A stretch of 64,000 bases of DNA from Holdemania massiliensis AP2. GTDB lineage: Bacteria; Bacillota_I; Bacilli_A; Erysipelotrichales; Erysipelotrichaceae. Shown here in pieces: positions 27,791 through 35,800 of this stretch. The DNA lies in assembly GCF_000327285.1 (NCBI RefSeq), contig NZ_HE998569.1, positions 128,666 through 192,665 on the forward strand, in the 5' to 3' direction. The position numbers were made by a program, and so were the translations under genes. Under the pieces are notes generated by a model that worked only from the letters and a program-made list of their open reading frames with translations, searched no databases and was not told the DNA's origin. Position 1 is the first letter of the stretch, and every line of letters begins with the position of its first letter.

Positions 27791-30130
27791 ATGTGGAAAA
27801 CAATGATCCGCGCCGGACTCCATCAGCACAAAGGCAGCTTCTTCGGTATCGGCGGACTGCTGAGTCTGGTTTTTCTGACCTTGCTGCTGAGCGTCACGGT
27901 CGCAGTTCATTCCCAGCAGACGATCACTCAGGAGTTAAATCGTCTGGGTTATGGCGATGTGACAGCTTGGGTCAATGATACCCAGGACATTGCGGCTTTA
28001 GCGGCGCAGATTTCAGGGCTGCCGGAAGTCTCACAGGTTGACGTTCAGCCGCTTGTCTATGCTGCCTACAGTGCGCATGGATACCGCTCTGATAACGAGG
28101 GTCAGCTGCTGGCCTATCAGCCTAAGGATAAACCCTATCTTCTGCTGGATGCCGACTGGCATGAAAGCTCAGCGATAATGGAGGATCATCAGGTCTGGAT
28201 TTCTCCGGCACTGCGCGCATCGATGCAGCTGGAGATCGGCGATGAAATTGAATTTCTGTTAGGCCGTTCTGAGGAGGTGCTGACGCTGCAGGTCGGCGGT
28301 TATTTTGAAGATCCGTTTATGGGCAGCTCAATGATTGATATGAAGAGCTTTCTTGTCAGCCCTCGGGTCTATGATCAGGTTTTGGCACAGCTTGCAGAAC
28401 TTTCTGAGTTTGATCAATTAGCCCGGCCCGGCGCGATGCTGCATGTATTCAAACAGCCGGACAGTTCATTGAGCACAGCGGCGTTCACGCAAACGGTGAA
28501 CGCCCAGACCACGCTTTCTCAAAGTACGGAATTTCTCTATTCGCAAGCGGCGATTGCCGGGTTTATGCTGCTTCTGCAGAATATTTTCATCGGTTTTCTC
28601 AGTGCTTTTGCCCTAGTGCTGACCGGGGTTTCCCTGATCGTCATCGCGCATTTTCTGATCAGTGCGATTCGGCAGGATCAGAAAGACATTGCAGTTTTAA
28701 AAACGATGGGTCTGACCGGGCGGCAGCTGCAGCGGCTGTGGACGGCTGAGATTGCCATCGTCACTGCCGTCAGCGCACTTCTTGCAGGCCTGGTGACGCC
28801 GGGAATCAGCCGAATCGTTCATCGGATGACGATGACCTCGACAGCGATTCGGATTCCTTCTGCTTTTCCGCTGGGGTGGGGGGTGGCGCTGAGCCTGGCG
28901 GTGAGCCTACTGGTCATCGGATTTGCGCGATTCAAAACCCGTCAGCTTCACTCCGTGCGGCCAATTCAGGCGATCGTGGATGCTCAGCAGCACACAACTT
29001 CCGCGTTTGCTGCAATTCCTGTGCTGAAGGAGCACGGTCTGCCGCTGCGGCTGGTGCTGCGAAATCTGATCACGCATGGTACCCAGGCCCTGGGCTTGAT
29101 GTTGGTCAGCTTGCTGCTGGTGTTCTTTATCAGCCTCACGGCCAGGCTGCAGAACTGGCTGGGACCACAGGGGGAAGGGCTGATGGATGCCTTCAGTGCG
29201 GCGGATCATGATTTGGGCATCCAACCGTTACAGGCTGTGGACTGGCCGGCAATCGAAGCCCAGATTACAAGTCAGGGGGAAATCCTTGACACCTATGAAT
29301 TGGCGATGCCCAGCGTGACGATGAATGACAGAGAAATCACGGCGAACGTCATCAGTGATCCCCATTGGTTTCACATTTTATCTGGCCGAACCGCATCCAG
29401 CGCACAGGAGATCGTCGTAACACCAACGGTGGCGGACGATTTAAACGTGGCGATCGGCGATACGGTCACTGTCCGCTATGGCAGTGAAACCGCACTGTAC
29501 ACGATTGCTGGACTCTCGCAATGCGCAAATGAAATGGGGGCGAATATCGGCATGAGCCGGGAAGGATTTGCACGGATCGGCGGCGGTGACGGGTTCATCT
29601 GGTGCCGGCATTATCGGTTGTCTCCCGGTACTGACAGTGCGGCGATCATGCGCACCCTTCAGGAAACATATCGCTTTGAGCTGGACGTCCATACCAACAG
29701 CTGGTCGGGCTTGGATGGCATCGTGATGACGATGAAGGGGTTAAGCGCAGCGATGGCTGGCGTTGCCCTCGTGTTTGTGACCCTTGTGACGGCGTTAGCC
29801 GGCAGGGCTATGATGCGGCAGGATCAGCGCGACATGACCGTGCTGAAAAGTATTGGTTTTTCCAGTATCCGACTGCGCTGGATGTTGACGCTGCGGTTTG
29901 CGCTGACCGGGGCAGCCGGGGGTTTGATCGGCGCACTTTTGGCTCAGCTTTTTGCCGATTCGATATTGACTCAGCTGCTGAAAGCCTTCGGTATAGCACA
30001 ATTTACAACAACGTTTTCATTAATTCAGACAGGGCTTGCTGTCCTGGCGATGACCATCGCCTTTATGCTTGCAGCGTGGATTTTCTCAGGGCGGCTGCGA
30101 GCTGTTTCGATCAAAGCCCTGCTGGAGTAG
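27791..30130 (+). CDS. FtsX/MacB-type ABC transporter permease
   Basis: A 779-residue permease with two FtsX-like units. There is an N-terminal helix, a large extracytoplasmic domain (about 60-260), three helices around 255-385, a second helix near 430, a second outer domain, and three final helices (about 655-770). The paired motifs RQDQKDIAVLKTMGLTGRQL and RQDQRDMTVLKSIGFSSIRL mark the cytoplasmic loops. It works with the preceding ATPase. The substrate is unknown, but operon position suggests export linked to the amidase/ligase pathway. Confidence 0.9.
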   Translation: MWKTMIRAGLHQHKGSFFGIGGLLSLVFLTLLLSVTVAVHSQQTITQELNRLGYGDVTAWVNDTQDIAALAAQISGLPEVSQVDVQPLVYAAYSAHGYRSDNEGQLLAYQPKDKPYLLLDADWHESSAIMEDHQVWISPALRASMQLEIGDEIEFLLGRSEEVLTLQVGGYFEDPFMGSSMIDMKSFLVSPRVYDQVLAQLAELSEFDQLARPGAMLHVFKQPDSSLSTAAFTQTVNAQTTLSQSTEFLYSQAAIAGFMLLLQNIFIGFLSAFALVLTGVSLIVIAHFLISAIRQDQKDIAVLKTMGLTGRQLQRLWTAEIAIVTAVSALLAGLVTPGISRIVHRMTMTSTAIRIPSAFPLGWGVALSLAVSLLVIGFARFKTRQLHSVRPIQAIVDAQQHTTSAFAAIPVLKEHGLPLRLVLRNLITHGTQALGLMLVSLLLVFFISLTARLQNWLGPQGEGLMDAFSAADHDLGIQPLQAVDWPAIEAQITSQGEILDTYELAMPSVTMNDREITANVISDPHWFHILSGRTASSAQEIVVTPTVADDLNVAIGDTVTVRYGSETALYTIAGLSQCANEMGANIGMSREGFARIGGGDGFIWCRHYRLSPGTDSAAIMRTLQETYRFELDVHTNSWSGLDGIVMTMKGLSAAMAGVALVFVTLVTALAGRAMMRQDQRDMTVLKSIGFSSIRLRWMLTLRFALTGAAGGLIGALLAQLFADSILTQLLKAFGIAQFTTTFSLIQTGLAVLAMTIAFMLAAWIFSGRLRAVSIKALLE

Positions 30131-30200
30131 AAAAACGCATCCCACGATGAGTTTGAATTGAACTTTCTTATAAAACTAAAAGACAAAGGAGAATTGAAGA

Positions 30201-30785
30201 ATGCAAAAAATGAAATGGACAAGTCGTATTTTACTGGCAGCGATGCTGATTAGCGGCTGCAGCACTTCCAACAACCGTCCCGCTGACCCAATACCAACTC
30301 CGACGCCGATGACGACGCCTGGCAATGAACTCACGGCGTCAGTCCCCACAGCTTCCGCGGATACGGAAACAGGAGAACTGCCAGATCTGCAGGTGCGTTT
30401 TGGCTATGATGGGGAACCATTTATCCTGACTTTGGATGAGAATGAAACGGCCGCGGCAATTGCCCGCTACGTCGGCGAAGCGGATTGGAATTTACCGATC
30501 TATCATTATGATGATTATGAAAATTATGAGGTGATGCAGTATTACGATATCCCTAGCCGTTACACAATTCCGTCTGATCCGCAGGAGGTGACAGAACAGC
30601 TGGCCGGTGAGGTTTACTACAGCGAGCCGAATCGGATTTTGTTATTCTATCATGATGCTGAGGTTGTGGGCGAATTGACCCGCATCGGAACTTTTGATGC
30701 GACATCGGAGTTTGTTGATGCCGTTGAATCCAATCCGGTTGTCGAAGGTTGGAGCAACAAAATTGTTTCCATCTCCCGGCCTTAA
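30201..30785 (+). CDS. lipoprotein with cyclophilin-like domain (copy 1)
   Basis: A 194-residue lipoprotein (lipobox LISGC, Cys20), with a Pro/Thr-rich linker to about residue 60 and then a domain that resembles the cyclophilin-like fold family: FILTLDENETAAAIARYVG, a YYDIPSRY loop, the GEVYYSEPNRILLFYHDAEV strands and a final G-x-F/V region. AGGAG lies before the ATG. It is paired with the following flavodoxin-fold gene. A second lipoprotein of this fold sits at 35.2 kb, also next to a flavodoxin-fold gene. The domain binds no known fixed ligand. Confidence 0.8.
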   Translation: MQKMKWTSRILLAAMLISGCSTSNNRPADPIPTPTPMTTPGNELTASVPTASADTETGELPDLQVRFGYDGEPFILTLDENETAAAIARYVGEADWNLPIYHYDDYENYEVMQYYDIPSRYTIPSDPQEVTEQLAGEVYYSEPNRILLFYHDAEVVGELTRIGTFDATSEFVDAVESNPVVEGWSNKIVSISRP

Positions 30786-30810
30786 TTCAAGGGGGAGAAA
30801 GGAGCGAAAT

Positions 30811-31386
30811 ATGCGAAATATTGTGATTGTTGTAGGCAGTGCTGCGCCAGAAAGCAACACGCTGGCTTTGGCACAGGCCTGTGCTCAGGGGGCAAATGAA
30901 GCCGGACATCAGACACAGCTGTTTTTGTTAGGAAATGAACCGCTTCATGGCTGCCGGGGCTGCGGAGCATGTCAGCTGACGCATCACTGTGTTCAGCGGG
31001 ATGCTATGGATCAGATTCTGCCGGCAATTCAAGCCTGCGATACCTTGATCTTGGCTTCGCCGCTGTACTTTTGGACGATTTCAGCATCCATGAAGGCTTT
31101 CATTGAACGATTGTATGTCCTGTCCGAAAAAGATCAATATCCCATCAAGGACTGCGCTCTGCTGATGAGCGCCGGGGATGAGCAATTCTGGACTTTTGAA
31201 CAGCCGCTGGCCTATTATCATTTTTTAACCCAGGCTCTGGGATGGCAGGATCTTGGCTCTTGTCTGATTGGCGGCTGTCCTGGACATGGCAGGCATTGGG
31301 AAGCTAAACCAGCAGCGCTGCAGAAGGCAGAAAGCTTTGGCAGACTGCTTGGAAATCGGCCAAAATTACTGAAGGCCCATGCTTGA
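30811..31386 (+). CDS. flavodoxin-fold NAD(P)H-dependent FMN reductase (copy 1)
   Basis: A 191-residue flavodoxin-like reductase. The FMN phosphate loop is VGSAAPESNTLALAQA, followed by the Cys-rich HGCRGCGACQLTHHC segment found in iron-sulfur-flavoprotein-like reductases, and SPLYFWTISASMKAFIERL near the flavin. The ATG at 30811 has GGAG upstream. An earlier frame opening overlaps the preceding gene and is not used. It overlaps the LysE gene by 8 bases. It probably supplies reduced flavin or reduces a quinone/nitro-type substrate. The substrate is unknown. Confidence 0.85.
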   Translation: MRNIVIVVGSAAPESNTLALAQACAQGANEAGHQTQLFLLGNEPLHGCRGCGACQLTHHCVQRDAMDQILPAIQACDTLILASPLYFWTISASMKAFIERLYVLSEKDQYPIKDCALLMSAGDEQFWTFEQPLAYYHFLTQALGWQDLGSCLIGGCPGHGRHWEAKPAALQKAESFGRLLGNRPKLLKAHA

Positions 31387-31993
31387 GGCATTAGGCAAGG
31401 GACTCTTAATCGGCTTCATGTTTGGGATTCCCGTTGGTGCAGTCGGAGCGTTGACAATTCAACGTAGTTTGAAGGAGGGTTTTGCGGCGGGGGTGATAAC
31501 CGGATTGGGATCTTCTTTGGCTGACTGTGTCTATGCTTTTGTTGGCATGTTTGGTTTATCGCTGATCACTGATTTTCTGACAGCCTGGCAGCGTGAAATC
31601 CGATTCGGCGGCTGTTTGGTGATCCTTGTGCTGGGCTGGAGGATGGGACGGAAAAGTGAAGCGTTGGAAATGACGGCGACTTCCGCTTCCCCCTCCCGCA
31701 GGTCTGGTTTTCTTTCGGCCTTTTTGATCGGAATCACCAATCCCGCTGCCATCCTGACGTTTCTGTTTGCCTTTAGCTATTTTGGCCTGGGTGCGGTAAC
31801 AAGTGGAGCGGAGGCAGGTTTGGTTGTGATCGGCATCGGCTGCGGAACCCTGACCTGGTGGTGTGTGTTGGCCGCGCTGGCCAGTGGGCTTAGAAAGCAG
31901 ATGAATGAAGAAAAATATTGGCTTGTCAATCAAGTTCTGGCAGCTCTGCTGCTTATACTGGGGGTTGTGATCGGTATCAGTGCGCTGTACTGA
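31379..31993 (+). CDS. LysE/RhtB-family exporter
   Basis: A 204-residue membrane protein with about six hydrophobic segments. GFMFGIPVGAVGALTIQRSLKEGFAAGVITGLGSSLADCVYAF is the conserved N-terminal region of LysE-family amino-acid exporters, and ITNPAAILTFLFAFSYFG is the central motif. Position at the end of the Ntn-hydrolase gene group suggests removal of an amino acid or derivative made there (inference). Confidence 0.88.
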   Translation: MLEALGKGLLIGFMFGIPVGAVGALTIQRSLKEGFAAGVITGLGSSLADCVYAFVGMFGLSLITDFLTAWQREIRFGGCLVILVLGWRMGRKSEALEMTATSASPSRRSGFLSAFLIGITNPAAILTFLFAFSYFGLGAVTSGAEAGLVVIGIGCGTLTWWCVLAALASGLRKQMNEEKYWLVNQVLAALLLILGVVIGISALY

Positions 31994-32045
31994 ACAATCT
32001 GGTTTATCTAAGAAAATAACGAAAGTCCTTGTTACATATAGAAAA

Positions 32046-32104
32046 CAGGCATGGATGGATATTTGATATAGGTATTTGATATTTGTGGAAGCAAGGTCTA
32101 AACT
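32046..32104 (+). promoter_or_regulatory. promoter of the amino-acid ABC operon with shared LysR-type element (copy 2)
   Basis: -35 TTGATA (32076-32081) and -10 TAAACT (32099-32104), 17-base spacer. The upstream 38 bases (from 32046) match the element before the Ntn-hydrolase gene, with the same spacing to the -35. Confidence 0.75.
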
Positions 32105-32129
32105 GAAATCAGGATAGGGAGGAAAGAAT

Positions 32130-32933
32130 ATGAATAAAATGATTACCCGAATAATCGCTCTGATTTTGACACTGGGGCTGTTTACGGGATGTGCGTCAAC
32201 ATCGCCGCAGCCGGACATGGATCTGGATTTACTGGATGAGATTCAGCAGCGCGGCACACTGATCATTGGGACTGAGGGAACCTATTCCCCCAACAGCTAC
32301 CATGATGAAAGTGGTGCGCTGGTCGGCTTTGACGTCGAAGTCGCGCAGGCGGTAGCTGCCAAGCTGGGGGTGGAAGCCCAGTTTGTGGAAGCCGAATGGG
32401 ATTCGCTGTTTGCTGGGATGGATGCCGGACGGATCGACGTGGTGGTCAATGAAGTTGAATACTCTGAGCAGCGGGCGCAGAAATATAATTTCTCTCAGCC
32501 CTACACCTATGTTCACGGCGCACTGCTCGTCGCTGCGGACAATGCTGAAATTCAGAGCTTTGACGATCTGAAGGGCCGACGCAGCGCCCAGAATCTGACG
32601 AGCAGCTGGGGTTTGCAGGCGGAAAGCTATGGTGCCGAATTAGTCAGCGTGGATACGCTGGCGCAATGCATCGATCTTTTAAATACCGGTCGGGCTGACG
32701 CTACACTCAATGCCGAAACCGCGTTTTACGACTATTTGAATCAACATCCGGAGGCACCGGTGAAAATTGTAGCGTTGAGCGATTCCACGACTTCTTCGTT
32801 GATTCCGGTTCGCAAAGACAATGCGAAATTGCTGCAGGCGATCAATGAAGCGCTGGACGAAATGAAAAGCAGCGGTGAACTGGCCGCTTTGTCAGAAAAA
32901 TACTTTGGTTCAGATATAACCAATCCGCAGTAA
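32130..32933 (+). CDS. amino-acid ABC transporter substrate-binding lipoprotein
   Basis: A 267-residue lipoprotein (lipobox LFTGC, Cys21) of the polar-amino-acid/cystine-binding type. It has the opening RGTLIIGTEGTYSPNSYHDESGALVGFDVEVAQAVAAKLG, the ligand-site segment GMDAGRIDVVVNEVEYSEQRAQKYNFSQPY and ending SGELAALSEKYFG. AGGGAGG precedes the ATG. It is the first gene of a binding protein-permease-ATPase operon. The specific amino acid cannot be read from the sequence. Confidence 0.92.
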   Translation: MNKMITRIIALILTLGLFTGCASTSPQPDMDLDLLDEIQQRGTLIIGTEGTYSPNSYHDESGALVGFDVEVAQAVAAKLGVEAQFVEAEWDSLFAGMDAGRIDVVVNEVEYSEQRAQKYNFSQPYTYVHGALLVAADNAEIQSFDDLKGRRSAQNLTSSWGLQAESYGAELVSVDTLAQCIDLLNTGRADATLNAETAFYDYLNQHPEAPVKIVALSDSTTSSLIPVRKDNAKLLQAINEALDEMKSSGELAALSEKYFGSDITNPQ

Positions 32934-32954
32934 ACGAAAAAGGGGTGGGCAACC

Positions 32955-33614
32955 ATGAGCGAACGACTGATTACGATCTTTATTCAATCCTTCTGGCAGA
33001 TTCTTCTGCCAGGATTAACGATGACGATTCCGCTGACCGTGATTTCCTTTGCGATTGCATTAGTGATTGCACTGTTTACGGCGATTGTTCAGATTGCCGA
33101 GGTACCGATGCTTAAACCCTTAGCTCGGCTGTATGTCTGGATCATTCGCGGTACACCGTTACTAGTTCAGCTGTTCGTCGTATTCTACGGTCTGCCCAGC
33201 CTGGGGATTGTGCTGGACGCGTTTCTTTCGGCGATTATCGTCTTTTCAATCAATACCGGTGCCTATGCGTCGGAAACAATCCGGGCCGCGATTGAAGCGG
33301 TACCGCCAGGTCAGATGGAAGCCGGTTACTGTGTCGGCATGACCTATGCCCAATGCATGCGCCGGATTATTCTGCCGCAGGCTTTGCGCACAGCTTTCCC
33401 GCCGTTAAGCAATTCGCTGATCGGGCTGATTAAGGATACTTCACTGGCGGCCAACATCACGATCATGGAAATGTTCATGGCCGCACAGCGAATCGCCGCC
33501 CGGACGTATGAGCCGTTTGCCTTATATTGCGAGGTCGGACTGGTATATCTGATTTTCTGTACGGTGCTGACCCGGCTGCAGCGTTATTGGGAAGCCCGGC
33601 TGAAGCTGGATTAG
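32955..33614 (+). CDS. amino-acid ABC transporter permease
   Basis: A 219-residue HisM/GlnP-type permease. Hydrophobic helices flank the EAA-type loop ETIRAAIEAVPPGQMEAGYCVGMTYAQCMRRIILPQALRTAFPP, the coupling helix for the ATPase. RLYVWIIRGTPLLVQLFVVFYGLP is the other conserved block. It lies 21 bases after the binding protein and 10 before the ATPase gene. Confidence 0.93.
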   Translation: MSERLITIFIQSFWQILLPGLTMTIPLTVISFAIALVIALFTAIVQIAEVPMLKPLARLYVWIIRGTPLLVQLFVVFYGLPSLGIVLDAFLSAIIVFSINTGAYASETIRAAIEAVPPGQMEAGYCVGMTYAQCMRRIILPQALRTAFPPLSNSLIGLIKDTSLAANITIMEMFMAAQRIAARTYEPFALYCEVGLVYLIFCTVLTRLQRYWEARLKLD

Positions 33615-33624
33615 AAGGGAGGCT

Positions 33625-34365
33625 ATGATGCTGGAAGTCCGCAATATCCATAAATCCTTTGCAGACCGGGAGGTCTTAAAAGGAGTGGATCTGAGAGTGA
33701 ACAAGGGCGACGTTGTAACGATCCTCGGCCGCAGCGGTTCGGGGAAAACGACGTTCTTACGCTGTATTAATTTTTTGGAGGATGCCGATCAGGGAACGAT
33801 GACCTTGGATCAGGAAACGTTTGAGCTGGCCCATGTGAGCCGCCAGGATAAAATCCGGATTCGCCGGAAAACCGCGTTTGTATTTCAAAATTACAATTTA
33901 TTCCGCAATAAGACGGCATTGGAGAATGTGACGGAAGGACTGATTATCGCCCGTAAAATGCCTAAGGATCAAGCCGTTGAAATCGCTTTTCAGGCGTTGG
34001 AAAAGGTCGGGCTGCGGGATCGGGCGGAGGCCTATCCGCATCAGCTTTCTGGCGGTCAGCAGCAGCGCATCGGGATTGCCCGAGCGATCGCCACTCAACC
34101 TGAGCTGATTTTGTTTGACGAACCGACCTCGGCCCTGGATCCGGAGCTGATCGGCGAGGTCCTGCAGGTCATGAAGCAGTTGGCTCAGGAAGGCATGACG
34201 ATGCTGATCGTGACGCATGAAATGAACTTTGCCCGGCAGGTATCCAGTCAGGTTCTGTTCATGGATGAAGGGGTGATCGTCGAGCAGAATCCGCCGGACT
34301 TGTTCTTCGATGCTCCCCAACAAGTCCAGACCCAACAGTTTTTGAAGACGCTGCGGGAGCATTGA
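33625..34365 (+). CDS. amino-acid ABC transporter ATP-binding protein
   Basis: A 246-residue GlnQ-type ATPase. Walker A is GRSGSGKTT, signature LSGGQQQRIGIARAIA, Walker B LILFDEPTSALDPE and the switch His in LIVTHE. Two adjacent ATG codons follow GGGAGG, so the start may be 33625 or 33628. It completes the uptake system begun at 32130. Confidence 0.94.
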   Translation: MMLEVRNIHKSFADREVLKGVDLRVNKGDVVTILGRSGSGKTTFLRCINFLEDADQGTMTLDQETFELAHVSRQDKIRIRRKTAFVFQNYNLFRNKTALENVTEGLIIARKMPKDQAVEIAFQALEKVGLRDRAEAYPHQLSGGQQQRIGIARAIATQPELILFDEPTSALDPELIGEVLQVMKQLAQEGMTMLIVTHEMNFARQVSSQVLFMDEGVIVEQNPPDLFFDAPQQVQTQQFLKTLREH

Positions 34366-34383
34366 TTCATAAAAGCGAGGTGA

Positions 34384-34680
34384 ATGGAAGTGGAAAAGGA
34401 AAACATGAATCCTGAAGTGATCCGAAATTTACAGGATGCCGGATGTGATGAAGAAACGATTTCCCAATTTCTTGCCTGCTGCCAAAGCGGCAGCGACCGC
34501 CAGTCAATGAAGCTGCTGAAGCAGCATCGGCGGTGTTTGCTGGAACAGATTCACGATGATGAACATCGCATCGACTGTCTGGATTATCTCGTCGATCAGC
34601 TGGAAAAAGCAAAAAAACAAAATGAAATAACGATCAGGTCAGCGGACCTGATCAGGAAAGAAGGAAAAAACAATGAATAA
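34384..34680 (+). CDS. small conserved helical protein
   Basis: A 98-residue, mostly helical protein: NPEVIRNLQDAGCDEETISQFL, then a KLLKQHRRCLLEQIHDDEHRIDCLDYLVDQLEK stretch. Short proteins with this pattern accompany many Firmicute oxidoreductase and regulator genes, as I recall, but have no defined function. The initial ATG at 34384 may be replaced by the one at 34405. It overlaps the flavodoxin-fold gene by 8 bases. Confidence 0.75.
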   Translation: MEVEKENMNPEVIRNLQDAGCDEETISQFLACCQSGSDRQSMKLLKQHRRCLLEQIHDDEHRIDCLDYLVDQLEKAKKQNEITIRSADLIRKEGKNNE

Positions 34681-35215
34681 AAAAGTTGTCGTCATCAGCT
34701 CCAGTCTGCGCTCAGGAAGTAATTCCGAAGTCTTGGCACAAGCCTTTGTCCAAGGCGCGCAGGCGGCTGGAAATATCGTAGAAGAGATTTCTTTGAAAGA
34801 AAAGGATCTGCGCTTCTGCACAGGATGTCTGGCTTGTCAAAGCACTGCCCGCTGCTGGATGCAAGATGACAGCGCCGCGATCAATGCCAAATTGAAGGAA
34901 GCGGAAGTCGTTGTCTTTGCCACCCCGGTGTATTTTTACGCCATGAGCGGGCAGCTTAAAACACTGCTGGATCGTACCAATCCGCTGTTTACACAAAGCT
35001 GTGCATTTCGCGATGTGTACTTGTTGATGAGTGCCGCTGAGGAAGACCCACAGCTTTTACAGCCGGTCATCCATGAGTTGGAAGGCTGGATTTCCTGCTT
35101 TGAACAAGCTCAGCTGGCGGGGGTTGTTGCAGGAGGCGGACTGAGTGAACCTTCGGCTGTCAGTCCTGATACAAAAGCCTATCAGGAAGCCTATCAGATG
35201 GGACTTCATTGCTGA
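34673..35215 (+). CDS. flavodoxin-fold NAD(P)H-dependent oxidoreductase (copy 2)
   Basis: A 180-residue flavodoxin-like reductase with FMN loop ISSSLRSGSNSEVLAQAF, a Cys motif FCTGCLACQSTARCWMQDD, and FATPVYFYAMSGQLKTLLDRTNP. It has the same architecture as the protein at 30.8 kb, with a CxxC-x7-C Cys cluster. It overlaps the small helical gene and is followed by a cyclophilin-like lipoprotein gene, the reverse of the order at 30.2-31.4 kb. Confidence 0.87.
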   Translation: MNKKVVVISSSLRSGSNSEVLAQAFVQGAQAAGNIVEEISLKEKDLRFCTGCLACQSTARCWMQDDSAAINAKLKEAEVVVFATPVYFYAMSGQLKTLLDRTNPLFTQSCAFRDVYLLMSAAEEDPQLLQPVIHELEGWISCFEQAQLAGVVAGGGLSEPSAVSPDTKAYQEAYQMGLHC

Positions 35216-35223
35216 GGGGAAAG

Positions 35224-35742
35224 ATGAATGTGAATTTTTATCGGGGATTCAGCGCTTTGACCCTACTGTGCATTCTGAGCGGCTGTGCTTCCCCTTCGGC
35301 TGCATTCCCTTCCGCAACGCCCATTCCCACACTGGACCCCGTAAAGACAACAAACCCAATAAACAATGCAGAGGAACAGGAGGAAAGCATGACAAAAATT
35401 CAAATGACGATCAACGGTCAGTCTTTCCCGGCTACGCTCAACAACAGCGCGGCAGCTCAGGCCCTGCTGCATCAGCTGCCGGTGACGTTGGTGATGGAAG
35501 ACTTAAACGGCAATGAAAAATACATTTACCTCGACGAGAAGCTGGCGGCGAATTCCATCGCTTTCGGTTCGGTGTCGGCTGGCGATCTGATGTTGTTCGG
35601 CAACAACTGTCTGGTGCTGTTTTACAAGAGCTTTGCGACGGATTATTCCTATACCTCGCTGGGCTCGATCAGCGAGGTTTCCGGATTAGCGGAAGCGGTC
35701 GGTACAGGTCAGGCTGAGGTGACGATTGAACGGGCGGAGTGA
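35224..35742 (+). CDS. lipoprotein with cyclophilin-like domain (copy 2)
   Basis: A 172-residue lipoprotein (lipobox ILSGC, Cys21). After a Pro/Thr linker comes a cyclophilin-like domain: IQMTINGQSFPATLNNSAAAQALLHQLPVTLVMEDLNGNEKY, ending in GDLMLFGNNCLVLFYKSF and the strand YTSLGSI. The ATG at 35224 has GAGGGGA upstream. It follows the flavodoxin-fold gene by 8 bases. The lipoprotein at 30.2 kb shares the fold but little direct identity. Confidence 0.83.
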   Translation: MNVNFYRGFSALTLLCILSGCASPSAAFPSATPIPTLDPVKTTNPINNAEEQEESMTKIQMTINGQSFPATLNNSAAAQALLHQLPVTLVMEDLNGNEKYIYLDEKLAANSIAFGSVSAGDLMLFGNNCLVLFYKSFATDYSYTSLGSISEVSGLAEAVGTGQAEVTIERAE

Positions 35743-35800
35743 TTCTGCTTTTTCACAAGTCACAAGCTAAAAAGCAAGTGGAGAATAAGGAGGAGTGATG

